From Candidatus Omnitrophota bacterium (GTDB lineage Bacteria > Omnitrophota > Gorgyraeia > Duberdicusellales > 4484-171): a DNA stretch of 38,051 nt. Of this stretch, positions 1 through 8,019 are shown one piece after another. The position numbers were made by a program, and so were the translations under genes. Numbering within the stretch: the stretch's first letter is position 1; each line of letters starts with the position of its first letter. A model generated the notes under the pieces. The model worked only from the letters and a program-made list of their open reading frames with translations. It was not told the DNA's origin and ran no database searches. The DNA lies in assembly GCA_021735445.1 (NCBI GenBank), contig JAIPHA010000013.1, forward strand, positions 1 through 38,051, in the 5' to 3' direction.

Positions 1-108
1 ATCCTCTGGCTTAATCGTAAGAGGATTTATCGCATCAAAATAATGTATTAGATTCTCAAACAACGATGAACTATCTTTAAGGCACAGTCCAAATAAATAA
101 AATAAAAA
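1..108 (-). other. Possible partial ORF running off the left edge
   Basis: One minus-strand frame stays open for 36 codons from just after tRNA-Ala to the window edge, and reads like protein (it includes FENLIHYFDAINPLTIKPED). The other five frames contain stops. There is no ATG or GTG; an in-frame TTG at position 63 is the only plausible bacterial start, with no clear Shine-Dalgarno. It may be the N-terminus of a gene that continues outside the window or a gene remnant beside a tRNA. I do not recognise the family. An ORF this short could be open by chance in AT-rich DNA. Confidence 0.22.
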
Positions 109-111
109 CTA

Positions 112-184
112 TGGAGCCGATCGGATTTGAACCGACGATCTCCTCGTTGCGAACGAGGTGTGCTCCCAGCTGCACCACGGCCCC
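112..184 (-). tRNA. tRNA-Ala (anticodon CGC)
   Basis: The reverse complement folds as a 73-nt cloverleaf. The acceptor stem is GGGGCCG/CGGCTCC, the anticodon arm is CCTCG-TTCGCAA-CGAGG with CGC at positions 34-36, and the T-loop is standard. Acceptor pair 3-70 is G-U, the main identity element of alanine tRNA, and the discriminator is A. CCA is not encoded. The C34 anticodon reads GCG codons. Confidence 0.96.
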
Positions 185-196
185 AATTTAATAAGC

Positions 197-224
197 TTTA
201 TCCAGTATTTTCCGAATATTACAA
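197..224 (-). promoter_or_regulatory. Putative sigma70 promoter of tRNA-Ala
   Basis: On the minus strand TTGTAA (219-224), a 16-nt spacer and GATAAA (197-202) lie 12 nt before the tRNA 5' end. Each hexamer matches consensus at 4 of 6 bases. Position and spacing are right, the match is moderate. Confidence 0.35.
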
Positions 225-280
225 TATAAATTTCATTGAATTTTATTAAAAAGGCTGGTTCTTTGAAGGTTTTTATTAGT

Positions 281-589
281 TTAGTTGTTAACAGTGATTC
301 TTAGCGGATCAGTGCCGCCGGGACCGGAATTATCATTTACCCAAAAAATATCTATGTTCAATCCGTTAATATTAAGGACATCACTGCCGCTCGGGTCATT
401 GCCTTCTTTTAATTCTTCTAAGGCATACACTAATCCGGCTTGAGCTGCCAGCAACCCCTTGTTTCTCCTTATTGCATGTTCGGTTAGATGGGCTTGTTGG
501 CGCATAAGATTTATCGCAGCTAAGGCAAGCAAGGAAATTACAATTAAAATTACAAAAACGGTTACTAAGACAAATCCTTTTTTTATCAT
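281..589 (-). CDS. PilX/GspK-like minor pilin, short
   Basis: This is a 102-aa protein with a class III prepilin-like leader: basic MIKKG followed at once by a hydrophobic helix (residues 6-27), with likely prepilin-peptidase cleavage at G5-F6. The +5 position is Thr rather than Glu, as in PilX/GspK-type minor pilins that cap the pilus or pseudopilus. The helix runs into a short polar domain (about residues 28-102), much smaller than full GspK. It is the last gene of the envelope operon, 27 nt after the winged-helix gene, with no clear Shine-Dalgarno. No other pilus genes are in the window, so the machine it joins is unknown. The family call rests on the N-terminus only. Confidence 0.7.
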   Translation of the reverse strand: MIKKGFVLVTVFVILIVISLLALAAINLMRQQAHLTEHAIRRNKGLLAAQAGLVYALEELKEGNDPSGSDVLNINGLNIDIFWVNDNSGPGGTDPLRITVNN

Positions 590-616
590 ATCTGTTTGCA
601 GCTTTAAAAGATTATT

Positions 617-853
617 TTAAATTGCCAAATCTTTCTTAGCTGTATTTTTCCTTTTTTCGTTTAACTTAATTCGATAGTTGCCATTTTTTCTTGCAACTAT
701 AATGTGATTTTCTCTGGCCAACCAGCCCAGGCTCATTAATATTAGTTTTTCCGGTTTGTCAATACCGTTTGTGATGCTGTCAAGGCTGGTTTCTCCGTGA
801 TCATCGAGAAAATTCCAAATCTCTCCGGCTACAATCCCAATTAATGTTACCAC
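617..853 (-). CDS. Small winged-helix protein (DUF2582-like)
   Basis: This 78-aa protein matches my memory of the DUF2582 winged-helix family: an early helix containing GEIWNFLDDHGE, a middle recognition-type helix with LILMSLGWLARE, and a short beta wing containing GNYRIKL. Such proteins are presumed DNA-binding; targets are unknown. The start is a GTG directly after the TAA of the upstream gene, with a GAGGT Shine-Dalgarno inside that gene's last codons, which supports coupled translation. It lies in the ExbB/ExbD operon, so a role in regulating that module is possible but only inferred from position. Confidence 0.75.
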   Translation of the reverse strand: MVTLIGIVAGEIWNFLDDHGETSLDSITNGIDKPEKLILMSLGWLARENHIIVARKNGNYRIKLNEKRKNTAKKDLAI

Positions 854-1078
854 TTATTCACCTCTATTTAAACTTTCACAGTTTGGGCATCTCCAATAAC
901 TTTTTTGGCTATTTAAAAAAGAAGAAAATTTGCATATTTCGCATGTTTTTTTGGTTAAGTTTATCTTTTTCCCCTTTTTAAGGGTACTTTTGTCACTAAA
1001 AATATACAGAATAAAATAAATTATTATCAAGCTGTCTAAGAAAACGCTAATAAATGCAGCAAAATCTATACTAATCAT
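854..1078 (-). CDS. Small membrane protein with C-terminal zinc ribbon
   Basis: This is a 74-aa protein with one transmembrane helix (about residues 8-28) and a soluble tail carrying two CxxC knuckles, C46/C49 and C64/C67, 14 residues apart, the pattern of a rubredoxin-like or zinc-ribbon fold. The first knuckle is CEIC and the second CPNC. Its ATG overlaps the stop of the TonB-like gene upstream (ATGA) and its stop abuts the winged-helix start, so all three are translationally coupled. I do not recognise a family. The ribbon probably binds Zn2+ on the cytoplasmic side, though the orientation is not certain. Confidence 0.7.
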   Translation of the reverse strand: MISIDFAAFISVFLDSLIIIYFILYIFSDKSTLKKGKKINLTKKTCEICKFSSFLNSQKSYWRCPNCESLNRGE

Positions 1079-1626
1079 TTTACTAAAAGGTTAAATTTTG
1101 TCCAGAAGAATTTTGATTTTGAAAAATAAACGGATTCTTTCAAGCGATTGTAATTAGATATATTTTTGTGGGAATCTAAAGTGAGTTTTTCCGGGTAAAG
1201 CAAGATAACCTTACCGTAGGGAGAAACCAGAGCCTGATAAGATATTATTTTTTCCTTACTAAAGCCGGGCTCCTTTTCCCAGAGGAAAAATATGTTTTTA
1301 TTTTCTTTCCTCTGTTTTGCCGGAATGCTCTCAAATTTAGCATCTTTGTCGATTTCTTGATCAAATTTGTATTTATGGCCGGAGGAAGCCAGGGATTTTG
1401 CAAAATATGATTTTCTTATCTTGTTGGTAGAATAGTTTATTCCTTTAGGTAAATTAACTATTTGAGTATTGATTGACAATTCTTTTTTTTTAAGAATGTT
1501 GGGCCAGACATTAATTTCTAATTTTGGCTTACTGGTAAGGGTTAGGTTGGTTAAGGAAAAAAATAAAATGTGGATTATGCCTGAGAGGGCAAAAAAGGCA
1601 AAAAGTATTTTTATGTTATTTCTCAT
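1075..1626 (-). CDS. TonB-like single-pass envelope protein
   Basis: This 183-aa protein has an N-terminal signal anchor (about residues 6-25) and a charged, Lys-rich periplasmic region with no long proline stretch. The C-terminal part (about residues 128-183) contains ISYQALVSPYGKVILLYP, which resembles the first strands of the TonB C-terminal domain. It directly follows exbB-exbD, where TonB or TolA is expected, so the likely job is to transmit proton-motive energy to an outer-membrane partner. The sequence is divergent; the TonB assignment is inference from context, topology and this weak C-terminal resemblance. The start has no clear Shine-Dalgarno and lies 33 nt after exbD. Confidence 0.55.
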   Translation of the reverse strand: MRNNIKILFAFFALSGIIHILFFSLTNLTLTSKPKLEINVWPNILKKKELSINTQIVNLPKGINYSTNKIRKSYFAKSLASSGHKYKFDQEIDKDAKFESIPAKQRKENKNIFFLWEKEPGFSKEKIISYQALVSPYGKVILLYPEKLTLDSHKNISNYNRLKESVYFSKSKFFWTKFNLLVK

Positions 1627-1659
1627 ACTTTTGCTTATTTAAATTTTACCGGCATGATT

Positions 1660-2061
1660 CTATTGTTCTTGGTCAGTTGTGGCAATTCCGATTTTATTAA
1701 TATTCAATTTTTTGCAGATATCCCAGATGGCTACCACTGTTCCCAGGCTGGCTCCTTTATCTGCTTTTAAGAAAACAGATTTTATTTTTTCCTGGCTGAA
1801 ATAATTTTTAATTTCTTTTATTGTGTAGGGCTCACCTTCCAGATAGATAATATCCTCTGAAGATATAATCAAGGTTAAGGGGCCTGAGTCAACTTTTTCC
1901 GAACTGATTGCTTTAGGTAGTTTTATGTTTATGCCCGGAACCATCACAAAATTTGACGAAAGCATAAAAAAAATTAAAAGCAAAAAAACGCAGTCAACCA
2001 AAGGAACAATGTCCATTTCTTTTAATCCGGCATTTATCTTGCTTTTCCGTTTAAATTTCAT
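1660..2061 (-). CDS. exbD: ExbD/TolR-family biopolymer transport protein
   Basis: ExbD is the small subunit of the ExbB-ExbD proton channel in the inner membrane. The 133-aa product has a short cytoplasmic tail, one transmembrane helix with the essential Asp (D23 in PLVDCVFLLLIFFM) and a periplasmic domain with the usual IKLPKA and KADKGASLG segments. The ORF track begins at a GTG at 2079, but that GTG is part of the Shine-Dalgarno stretch GTGGAGGGAG; the ATG at 2061 lies 8-11 nt behind it and gives a normal ExbD N-terminus. The gene overlaps exbB by 11 nt. Confidence 0.93.
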   Translation of the reverse strand: MKFKRKSKINAGLKEMDIVPLVDCVFLLLIFFMLSSNFVMVPGINIKLPKAISSEKVDSGPLTLIISSEDIIYLEGEPYTIKEIKNYFSQEKIKSVFLKADKGASLGTVVAIWDICKKLNINKIGIATTDQEQ

Positions 2062-2692
2062 TCGAGTAACTCCCTCCACTTAATATTTCGAGTAGTTCTG
2101 TCGAAGCTCTTTCGGCAACTAAAGTTAGTAGCCTTACTTTGTGAATAAAATAGTTATACATAATATAGCTGGGAATTGCTACCGACAGCCCGGCGGCGGT
2201 CGTAAGCAGGGCCGTCCAGATTCCCCCGGCTAAGTCGGTGGGGTTAACCATGCCGGCTGTTTGGGTAACTTGTTCTATGGTATAAAAACAATTTACCATA
2301 CCGATTACGGTGCCGAGCAACCCGAGCAAGGGGGTAATGTGGGCAATAGTTCCTAAAAAATTTAGATTTTTTTCTAACTTAGGCACCTCATACAGGGAAG
2401 CATTTTCCATAGCTTCCTCTATGGCTTTTTTGGGCTTTCTATTTTGCGAAAGGCCGGCTTTTAAGATATTAGTTCCGTAAAATGGTTTTTTTTGGCAAAG
2501 TTCAATTGCTTCGGTTATTTTGTTTTTTTTGGTTAATTCTATTATTTCCGAAAGAACTACAGTTTTTTTTCCGCTTATTGTTAAATAGAAAAAAAATCGT
2601 TCCAGCATGATCGCGACTGAAAATATAGAACATAAAACTATTGGCGAAATAAGCCAAAGCAGTTGTTTGTTTCCCAGGATAAGTTCTTCCAT
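2051..2692 (-). CDS. exbB: ExbB/TolQ/MotA-family proton channel protein
   Basis: This 213-aa protein has three transmembrane segments (about residues 13-30, 115-138 and 156-182) and the family's conserved LLGLLGTVIGM and GGIWTALLTTAAGLSVAIP stretches. The Thr residues in these helices line the proton path formed with ExbD Asp23. The cytoplasmic loop between helices 1 and 2 is short to normal. A strong Shine-Dalgarno, AAAAGGAGG, sits 5 nt before the ATG. It lies 26 nt after the TPR gene and overlaps exbD. Whether the complex acts as ExbBD (with TonB) or TolQR (with TolA and Pal) cannot be told from sequence; no Pal or TolB is in the window. Confidence 0.93.
   Translation of the reverse strand: MEELILGNKQLLWLISPIVLCSIFSVAIMLERFFFYLTISGKKTVVLSEIIELTKKNKITEAIELCQKKPFYGTNILKAGLSQNRKPKKAIEEAMENASLYEVPKLEKNLNFLGTIAHITPLLGLLGTVIGMVNCFYTIEQVTQTAGMVNPTDLAGGIWTALLTTAAGLSVAIPSYIMYNYFIHKVRLLTLVAERASTELLEILSGGSYSNEI
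2070..2077 (-). promoter_or_regulatory. Ribosome binding site that decides the exbD start
   Basis: GGAGGGAG on the minus strand lies inside the last exbB codons, 8 nt before the ATG at 2061. It overlaps the GTG start offered by the ORF track, which therefore cannot be the real one. Confidence 0.75.
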
Positions 2693-2718
2693 AATGCCTC
2701 CTTTTTGATTTTATTAAG

Positions 2719-5151
2719 TTATTTTTTAAGTTTCTCTAGCCGTATTTTTGCAATTTTTGATTCTTTAATTTCTAAATCTATAATTTTTTGATAGATTTTA
2801 CGGGCTAAATCTAGATTATTTTGATTTTCATAAATTTTAGCTATTCGAAAATAAGCTTTTACTTTATAGTTTACTTGTTGGCCGTCTTGATTTGGTTCTG
2901 GATAGGTGTAGATGAGTTTAAAATATTGCTGAATGGCTTTTTGGTTTAAATTTATCTTTTCCAAGCATATCCCCAAAGCAAATCTTATTTTAGCCGAGTC
3001 TAGCCCCTTTTCCAAGGCTTGTTTGAAGGTTTTTATGGCCTCCTGGTATCTTTTTGTTTCTTTTAGCAAAAAAGCCTTATCAAGGAGTGCAACCTTTGCT
3101 ATCTCTGTTTGGGAATCAATTAATTCCTGGTATAGTTCTAAAGCTATTTTATTTTTTTGCTTTTGCTGGTAAATTTTAGCAAGGTAAAGTTTACTTTTTA
3201 AGCCAAAAGATGTCGGTTGTGCCATCGCCTGCTTAAAATATTCCTCTGCTTTATCTAAATCATTTTTGCTCCAGGCAAGATGGCCTAATGCTAATAAGGC
3301 TTCTTGGTTTGTTAAAGGGTCTTTTGGATTCTTAGCGACCATTTTGTAATATCTTTCTGCTTCCTGAAAATTTTTCTCTTTTTCATATATCCCGCCTAAA
3401 TAAAAATTTACTGAATTGACATATTCGGAATCCGGATATGTTTTTAAAAACTTATTAAAGATATTTTTGGCCTTATCGAATTCTCCTAGGTTTAAATAAG
3501 CGAGGCCGGTATCAATATACGCAAGCTCCGATACAGACAAATTTTTATATTTTGCTATAATTTGGCTAAAAATTTCTAAAGATTGCTGGTATTTTCCTTG
3601 ATTAAAAAGGCATTTAGCATAAAGGTATTTTGCTTCGGGGATTATTTTTGAGTCAGGGTGCTTGTTGATAAGTTTATTGAGTGTGTCCTCTGCTTCCTTG
3701 TATTCATTTTGGGAAAAATAGCCAACAGCTAAATAATATTTTGCTTCAGGGATTAGTTTTGATTTAGGGAAATTTGCAGTAAGGTTGCGAAAAGCCAAAA
3801 AAGCTTTAGCCAATTCCTTCTTTTTTATAAAGACCATTCCGATTTGGAATTGGATATAATCGGCATAAAGGGTATTAGGATAGGTTTTCATTATTTCATT
3901 GTAGATATCCAGAGCTTTTTGATATTGATTTGATTCTTGATAGGTGTCGGCTATTTGAATCCGTGAGCTAATTTTTACCGCCCGGTCATTACTGTATTCT
4001 AAGGTTTTTTTAAATTCCGCTATAGCTTTTTTAAAATTATTGTTTTTCAAGTAAGACCAAGCCAGGCCGTAATGAGCTTTATTTTTTATATTTGTGAGAG
4101 CCGGTTCTGGAAATTTTTTTAAAACAGTGTTGTATGCCGAAAGAGAATCATTGATTCTTCCCATTTCATATAAAGTATCTGCTTTTTTTAGATAAACTTG
4201 AGCTAAAAATTTTCCCTGAGGATATTTATCAAGGTAGATACTAAAAGTTTCCAGCGCCTGAATATAGTCATTGGTGTCAAAGTAGTATAATCCCTGCAAA
4301 AAAAGCCTCAATTCGTCTTCGACTATTTTATCGATAGTCCTTTTAGCTAAAGAAGGTTTTTGTTGTTTCAGGTAGGTTAAGCCTAATCCCCGATAGATAA
4401 GGTCACGCAAATCATTATTGTTTGTGGTATTAAGAGATTGTTGATAGTAATTTAGAGCCTTTTTAAAATTATTTTTTTTGCGGTAAGCATTTGCTAGATA
4501 AAGGTATATACGATCTTTAATTTTTGTTTGCGGGTTTTCCTCTAAATATTCTTTTGCGGAAGAATCTATCTTGTAAAAATCGTCTTCTTTGCTGTAAATT
4601 TGCAGTAGGTTTTGATAGGATGTATCGACTAAATTTTGGTCGGTAGATTCTTTAATAATTTTTTCCAATTTAAGTTTTGCTTCTTCGGTTTGGTTTAATT
4701 CCAGATAGGTTAAGGCTTGAAGGTATTTCGCTTTTTGGTAGTAACCGGATTGACTATCTTTTTCTATTTTTTTAAGATGGTTTAGGCAGTTTATAAATTT
4801 TTCCTTTTTAAAAAATATTTTAGCCAACCAATAATTAATTTGGTCTTTTAGCCCAGCCGGGCGCTCTTTTTTTAATTGTTCTAATTCAGCTAAGCCTTTT
4901 GAATAGTTTTGCTGGTGATACAGGCATTTGGCGATATATAACCGCGCTTTTGGGGCCAGGTCGCTTTCGGGGAAGTTTTTAAGAAATTTTTTAAATAGGG
5001 ATAGAGATGCTTGATAAAATTCGTCGGAAAATGCCCCTGATGCTATTTGAAATTTTTCTTGGGCCAAACTGTTATTCTCAGCAAAAGAAAAAGGCCCAAG
5101 AGTAAAACTTAAAAAAAAGCTTATTAAAGTAATTATCGTTATTTTATTCAT
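2719..5151 (-). CDS. Exported tetratricopeptide-repeat protein, 810 aa
   Basis: A Sec signal peptide (basic start, hydrophobic residues 4-22, likely cleavage after FSFA) is followed by TPR-like helical repeats over almost the whole length; many units show the A/G..Y....Y..AL..F......P signature, for example NYYQQSLNTT and EYFKQAMAQP. This is a periplasmic or outer-membrane-associated scaffold. Many units resemble the BamD/YbgF type (TPR_6) that ends in a YP..K/P motif. There is no lipobox Cys. It is the first gene of the exbB-exbD operon and has its own promoter. I infer it is the periplasmic partner of the ExbBD/TonB-like module, as CpoB/YbgF is for Tol-Pal. No catalytic domain is visible. 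Confidence 0.85.
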   Translation of the reverse strand: MNKITIITLISFFLSFTLGPFSFAENNSLAQEKFQIASGAFSDEFYQASLSLFKKFLKNFPESDLAPKARLYIAKCLYHQQNYSKGLAELEQLKKERPAGLKDQINYWLAKIFFKKEKFINCLNHLKKIEKDSQSGYYQKAKYLQALTYLELNQTEEAKLKLEKIIKESTDQNLVDTSYQNLLQIYSKEDDFYKIDSSAKEYLEENPQTKIKDRIYLYLANAYRKKNNFKKALNYYQQSLNTTNNNDLRDLIYRGLGLTYLKQQKPSLAKRTIDKIVEDELRLFLQGLYYFDTNDYIQALETFSIYLDKYPQGKFLAQVYLKKADTLYEMGRINDSLSAYNTVLKKFPEPALTNIKNKAHYGLAWSYLKNNNFKKAIAEFKKTLEYSNDRAVKISSRIQIADTYQESNQYQKALDIYNEIMKTYPNTLYADYIQFQIGMVFIKKKELAKAFLAFRNLTANFPKSKLIPEAKYYLAVGYFSQNEYKEAEDTLNKLINKHPDSKIIPEAKYLYAKCLFNQGKYQQSLEIFSQIIAKYKNLSVSELAYIDTGLAYLNLGEFDKAKNIFNKFLKTYPDSEYVNSVNFYLGGIYEKEKNFQEAERYYKMVAKNPKDPLTNQEALLALGHLAWSKNDLDKAEEYFKQAMAQPTSFGLKSKLYLAKIYQQKQKNKIALELYQELIDSQTEIAKVALLDKAFLLKETKRYQEAIKTFKQALEKGLDSAKIRFALGICLEKINLNQKAIQQYFKLIYTYPEPNQDGQQVNYKVKAYFRIAKIYENQNNLDLARKIYQKIIDLEIKESKIAKIRLEKLKK

Positions 5152-5164
5152 TTTATGGTAATCA

Positions 5165-5192
5165 ATATTATCATTTATTGTGCCGCTGTCAA
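5165..5192 (-). promoter_or_regulatory. Strong sigma70-type promoter of the TPR-exbB-exbD operon
   Basis: In the 52-bp gap after uvrA the minus strand carries a perfect TTGACA (5187-5192), a 16-nt spacer and TAATAT (5165-5170). The ATG of the TPR gene begins 13 nt after the -10 box, so the expected transcript has a leader of only about 6 nt and no Shine-Dalgarno. Confidence 0.6.
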
Positions 5193-5203
5193 TTGCAAGC
5201 TCG

Positions 5204-7993
5204 CTAATTGAAAAATTCTTTTAGGAAACCGCCGGTGTATGATTTCTTAGATTTAGATACCTTTTCCGGGCTGCCGGAACTGATTATCCTGCCGCCGTCT
5301 TCTCCTCCGCCAGGGCCTAAATCGATAATATAATCAGCGCACTTGATCACATCCAGGTTGTGTTCGATTATACAAATTGTATTTTTTTTATCTACTAACT
5401 TTTGGAGGACAAAAAGAAGCTTTTTAATATCTTCGAAATGTAAACCAGTAGTCGGTTCATCAAGGATATAAAGAGTTTTACCGGTTGCTTTTTTACGTAA
5501 TTGCGAAGCTAGTTTTATTCTCTGGGCTTCTCCTCCGGATAAAGTTGTTGCCGGCTGGCCCAGTTTTATGTAGCCCAGTCCTACATCTTGAATAGTTCCA
5601 AGGATTTTTGTTATAGAAGGGATGTTGTTAAATAGCTGGCAGGCTTGATCAATGTTTAAATCCAAGACATCGGATATGCTTTTTCCTTTATACTTTACTT
5701 CTAAAGTTTGTTTATTAAACCTTTGCCCTTGGCAGATTTCACAAGGTATGTAGATATCCGGCAAAAAGTGCATCTCGATTTTTTTTGTTCCTTCGCCCCG
5801 GCAAGCTTGGCAACGGCCGCCGGAAAGGTTAAAACTAAAACGTGATTTTTTAAACCCCCTGGCTCGCGCTTCAGGTAATTTACTAAAAAGGTCCCTGATT
5901 GGGGTAAGTACCCCAGTATAGGTAGCGGGATTAGAGCGCGGAGTCCGGCCAATTGGAGACTGGTCCACGATAATTACCTTATCAATATTGTTTAAACCGT
6001 TAATCTTCTTAAAGCTGCCAGGCTTAAGCCGCGAATTATAGATGTTTTTTGCTAAAGCCCGATAGAGTATGTCTTCGACTAATGTAGATTTTCCTGATCC
6101 GGAGACCCCGGTTACACAAATGAAATTTTCTAAAGGAAACTTTACATCTATTTTTTTTAAATTATGTTCAGCGGCTCCGATTACTTCAAGATAAGGTTTG
6201 TTTTGATAGCTTCTTCTTTTTTTTGGTATTTCTATTTCTCTTTTCTGGCTTAAATATTGGCCGGTTAGGGATTTGGATTGTTTTATCCCATTGGTTTTTC
6301 CTGCATAGACCACCTCTCCTCCTTCAATTCCGGCTGCGGGCCCTAAATCAATGATATAATCGGAGGCATCAATCATTTGTTTGTCGTGTTCTACCACAAT
6401 TACCGTATTTCCTATTTTTTTTAGCTTTTCTAAAGTTTTGATTAAATTTTTATCATCGCGGGGATGAAGGCCGATGGTTGGTTCATCGAGGATATAGATT
6501 ACTCCTGAAAGCGCAGAACCAACTTGAGTGGCCAGTTTTATCCTCTGGGCTTCTCCCCCGGAAAGGGTAGAGCGAAGCCGGTCCAGGCAGATATAGGAAA
6601 GCCCGACCGTCAAACAAAATTGTAATCTTTTTTTTATTTCTTTAATAATTTCTTGAGCAATTTTTTTCTCTGAATTCGTTAGCTTTAGCTCAGAGAAAAA
6701 GTCAAAAGCGGACTTAATATCCATGCGGACTATTTCCCAAATATTACGTTTTCCTACAAACACCGAAAGAGATTCATTCTTTAGGCGCATTCCTTTACAC
6801 TCAGGGCAAGGTAGTTTTGACATATAGTTTGCAATATCATGTTTACGGTATTGAGAATCAGTTTTGTTAAATATTCGTTCAAGATGAGGAATAACGCCTT
6901 CATGCGGCTTAGACCAGAGATAAATCGTGTCATCTCCGTAAAGGATAATTTTTTGTATTTTTTTTGGAAGTTTTTTGTAAGGAGTATCCATTGAGATATT
7001 GAGTTGTTTGGATAATTCCCTTAACAGGGCACGATAATACATCATTGACCCCCTGCTTCCTTTCCGAAAAGGTTCAATGGCTCCCTGAGTGAGGCTTTTG
7101 TTTTTATCGGGGATAATTAAATCGGGATCAAACTCAAGGTGGATTCCCAAGCCATTACAGGCCGGGCAAGCTCCATAGGGGGAGTTGAAGGAAAACAGTC
7201 TGGGTTCAAGTTTGGGAAACGATAATTGACAATGAGCGCAGTTTAGGTGGGTGTTGAACAAAGTTTCTTTATTTGTGCTTAAATTATAAATTAAGATATA
7301 GCCTTCTGAATATTTAATTGCGGTTTCGACTGATGCGGCGATTCTTTTTTCGTCTTTTTTTGATACTTTTATCCGGTCAACTAAAATCTCAATATTATGA
7401 ATTTTATAACGGCTAATTTTAATTTCTTCATCTAAGTTGTATATTTGGTTGTCAGCTCTTATCCGGGAAAATCCTTCTTTGAGAAGGCGTTTAAATAAAG
7501 CCTGGTAAGAGCCTTTTTTGCCCCGGATAACCGGCGCAAGGATAAAAATTTTATGGCCCTTAAACGATTCGATCAGATGGTCGACTATTTCCTGAGGGGT
7601 TTGTTTCGATATTTGCCGCTTGCATCTGGGGCAGCGCGGCTTTCCGATTCTTGCGTACAAAAGGCGCAGGTAATCATATATTTCGGTTTGGGTGGCAACA
7701 ATTGAACGCAGGGATCCGCCGGCTTTTTTCTGCTCGATGGCGATTGCCGGGGAAAGTCCGTCAATATGTTCGACATCGGGTTTTTTCAGTTGTTCGAGAA
7801 ATTGGCGGGCATAGCTGGATAGGCTTTCCACATAGCGGCGTTGTCCTTCAGCATAGATGGTGTCAAAAGCCAGTGATGACTTTCCTGACCCGGAAAGGCC
7901 GGTGATTACGGTTATTTTGTTTTTGGGGATTTTGACATTTATCTTTTTTAAATTATGTTCTTTAGCCCCTTTTATTGATATGTAGTTATGCAT
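5204..7993 (-). CDS. uvrA: UvrA, excinuclease ABC subunit A
   Basis: UvrA is the damage-recognition ATPase of nucleotide excision repair, acting as a dimer that loads UvrB. The 929-aa product is close to the usual 940. It has two ABC ATPase halves: Walker A GLSGSGKSS near residue 33 and GVSGSGKST in the second half, two LSGGEAQRIKLA signatures, and two ILDEPT Walker B motifs. Zinc modules are present: CAHC paired with CPAC, and CQAC paired with CEIC. It lies 26 nt after nadX and is followed by the TPR promoter, so it is probably the last gene of its transcript. No Shine-Dalgarno is visible before the ATG. No uvrB or uvrC is in the window. Confidence 0.98.
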   Translation of the reverse strand: MHNYISIKGAKEHNLKKINVKIPKNKITVITGLSGSGKSSLAFDTIYAEGQRRYVESLSSYARQFLEQLKKPDVEHIDGLSPAIAIEQKKAGGSLRSIVATQTEIYDYLRLLYARIGKPRCPRCKRQISKQTPQEIVDHLIESFKGHKIFILAPVIRGKKGSYQALFKRLLKEGFSRIRADNQIYNLDEEIKISRYKIHNIEILVDRIKVSKKDEKRIAASVETAIKYSEGYILIYNLSTNKETLFNTHLNCAHCQLSFPKLEPRLFSFNSPYGACPACNGLGIHLEFDPDLIIPDKNKSLTQGAIEPFRKGSRGSMMYYRALLRELSKQLNISMDTPYKKLPKKIQKIILYGDDTIYLWSKPHEGVIPHLERIFNKTDSQYRKHDIANYMSKLPCPECKGMRLKNESLSVFVGKRNIWEIVRMDIKSAFDFFSELKLTNSEKKIAQEIIKEIKKRLQFCLTVGLSYICLDRLRSTLSGGEAQRIKLATQVGSALSGVIYILDEPTIGLHPRDDKNLIKTLEKLKKIGNTVIVVEHDKQMIDASDYIIDLGPAAGIEGGEVVYAGKTNGIKQSKSLTGQYLSQKREIEIPKKRRSYQNKPYLEVIGAAEHNLKKIDVKFPLENFICVTGVSGSGKSTLVEDILYRALAKNIYNSRLKPGSFKKINGLNNIDKVIIVDQSPIGRTPRSNPATYTGVLTPIRDLFSKLPEARARGFKKSRFSFNLSGGRCQACRGEGTKKIEMHFLPDIYIPCEICQGQRFNKQTLEVKYKGKSISDVLDLNIDQACQLFNNIPSITKILGTIQDVGLGYIKLGQPATTLSGGEAQRIKLASQLRKKATGKTLYILDEPTTGLHFEDIKKLLFVLQKLVDKKNTICIIEHNLDVIKCADYIIDLGPGGGEDGGRIISSGSPEKVSKSKKSYTGGFLKEFFN

Positions 7994-8019
7994 GTTTACA
8001 CTTTGATTCTTTTACTTAC

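Noticed and set aside
1-26. Hairpin ATCCTCT/AGAGGAT at the left edge as a terminator
   Set aside because: It has no U-run and lies in an open reading frame; chance pairing of 7 bases is likely.
241-290. Rho-independent terminator after the pilin gene
   Set aside because: The A-rich and T-rich runs do not pair around a GC stem; the inner bases mismatch.
2062-2079. GTG start for exbD as in the ORF track
   Set aside because: The GTG overlaps the Shine-Dalgarno; the ATG at 2061 fits spacing and family N-terminus.
5701-5952. Minus-strand 83-aa ORF within uvrA
   Set aside because: It is an out-of-frame shadow of the UvrA zinc-module region.
7651-7905. Plus-strand ORF opposite uvrA (84 aa), and similar plus-strand ORFs across the window
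   Set aside because: They lie opposite strongly conserved genes, lack ribosome binding sites and give no recognisable protein.
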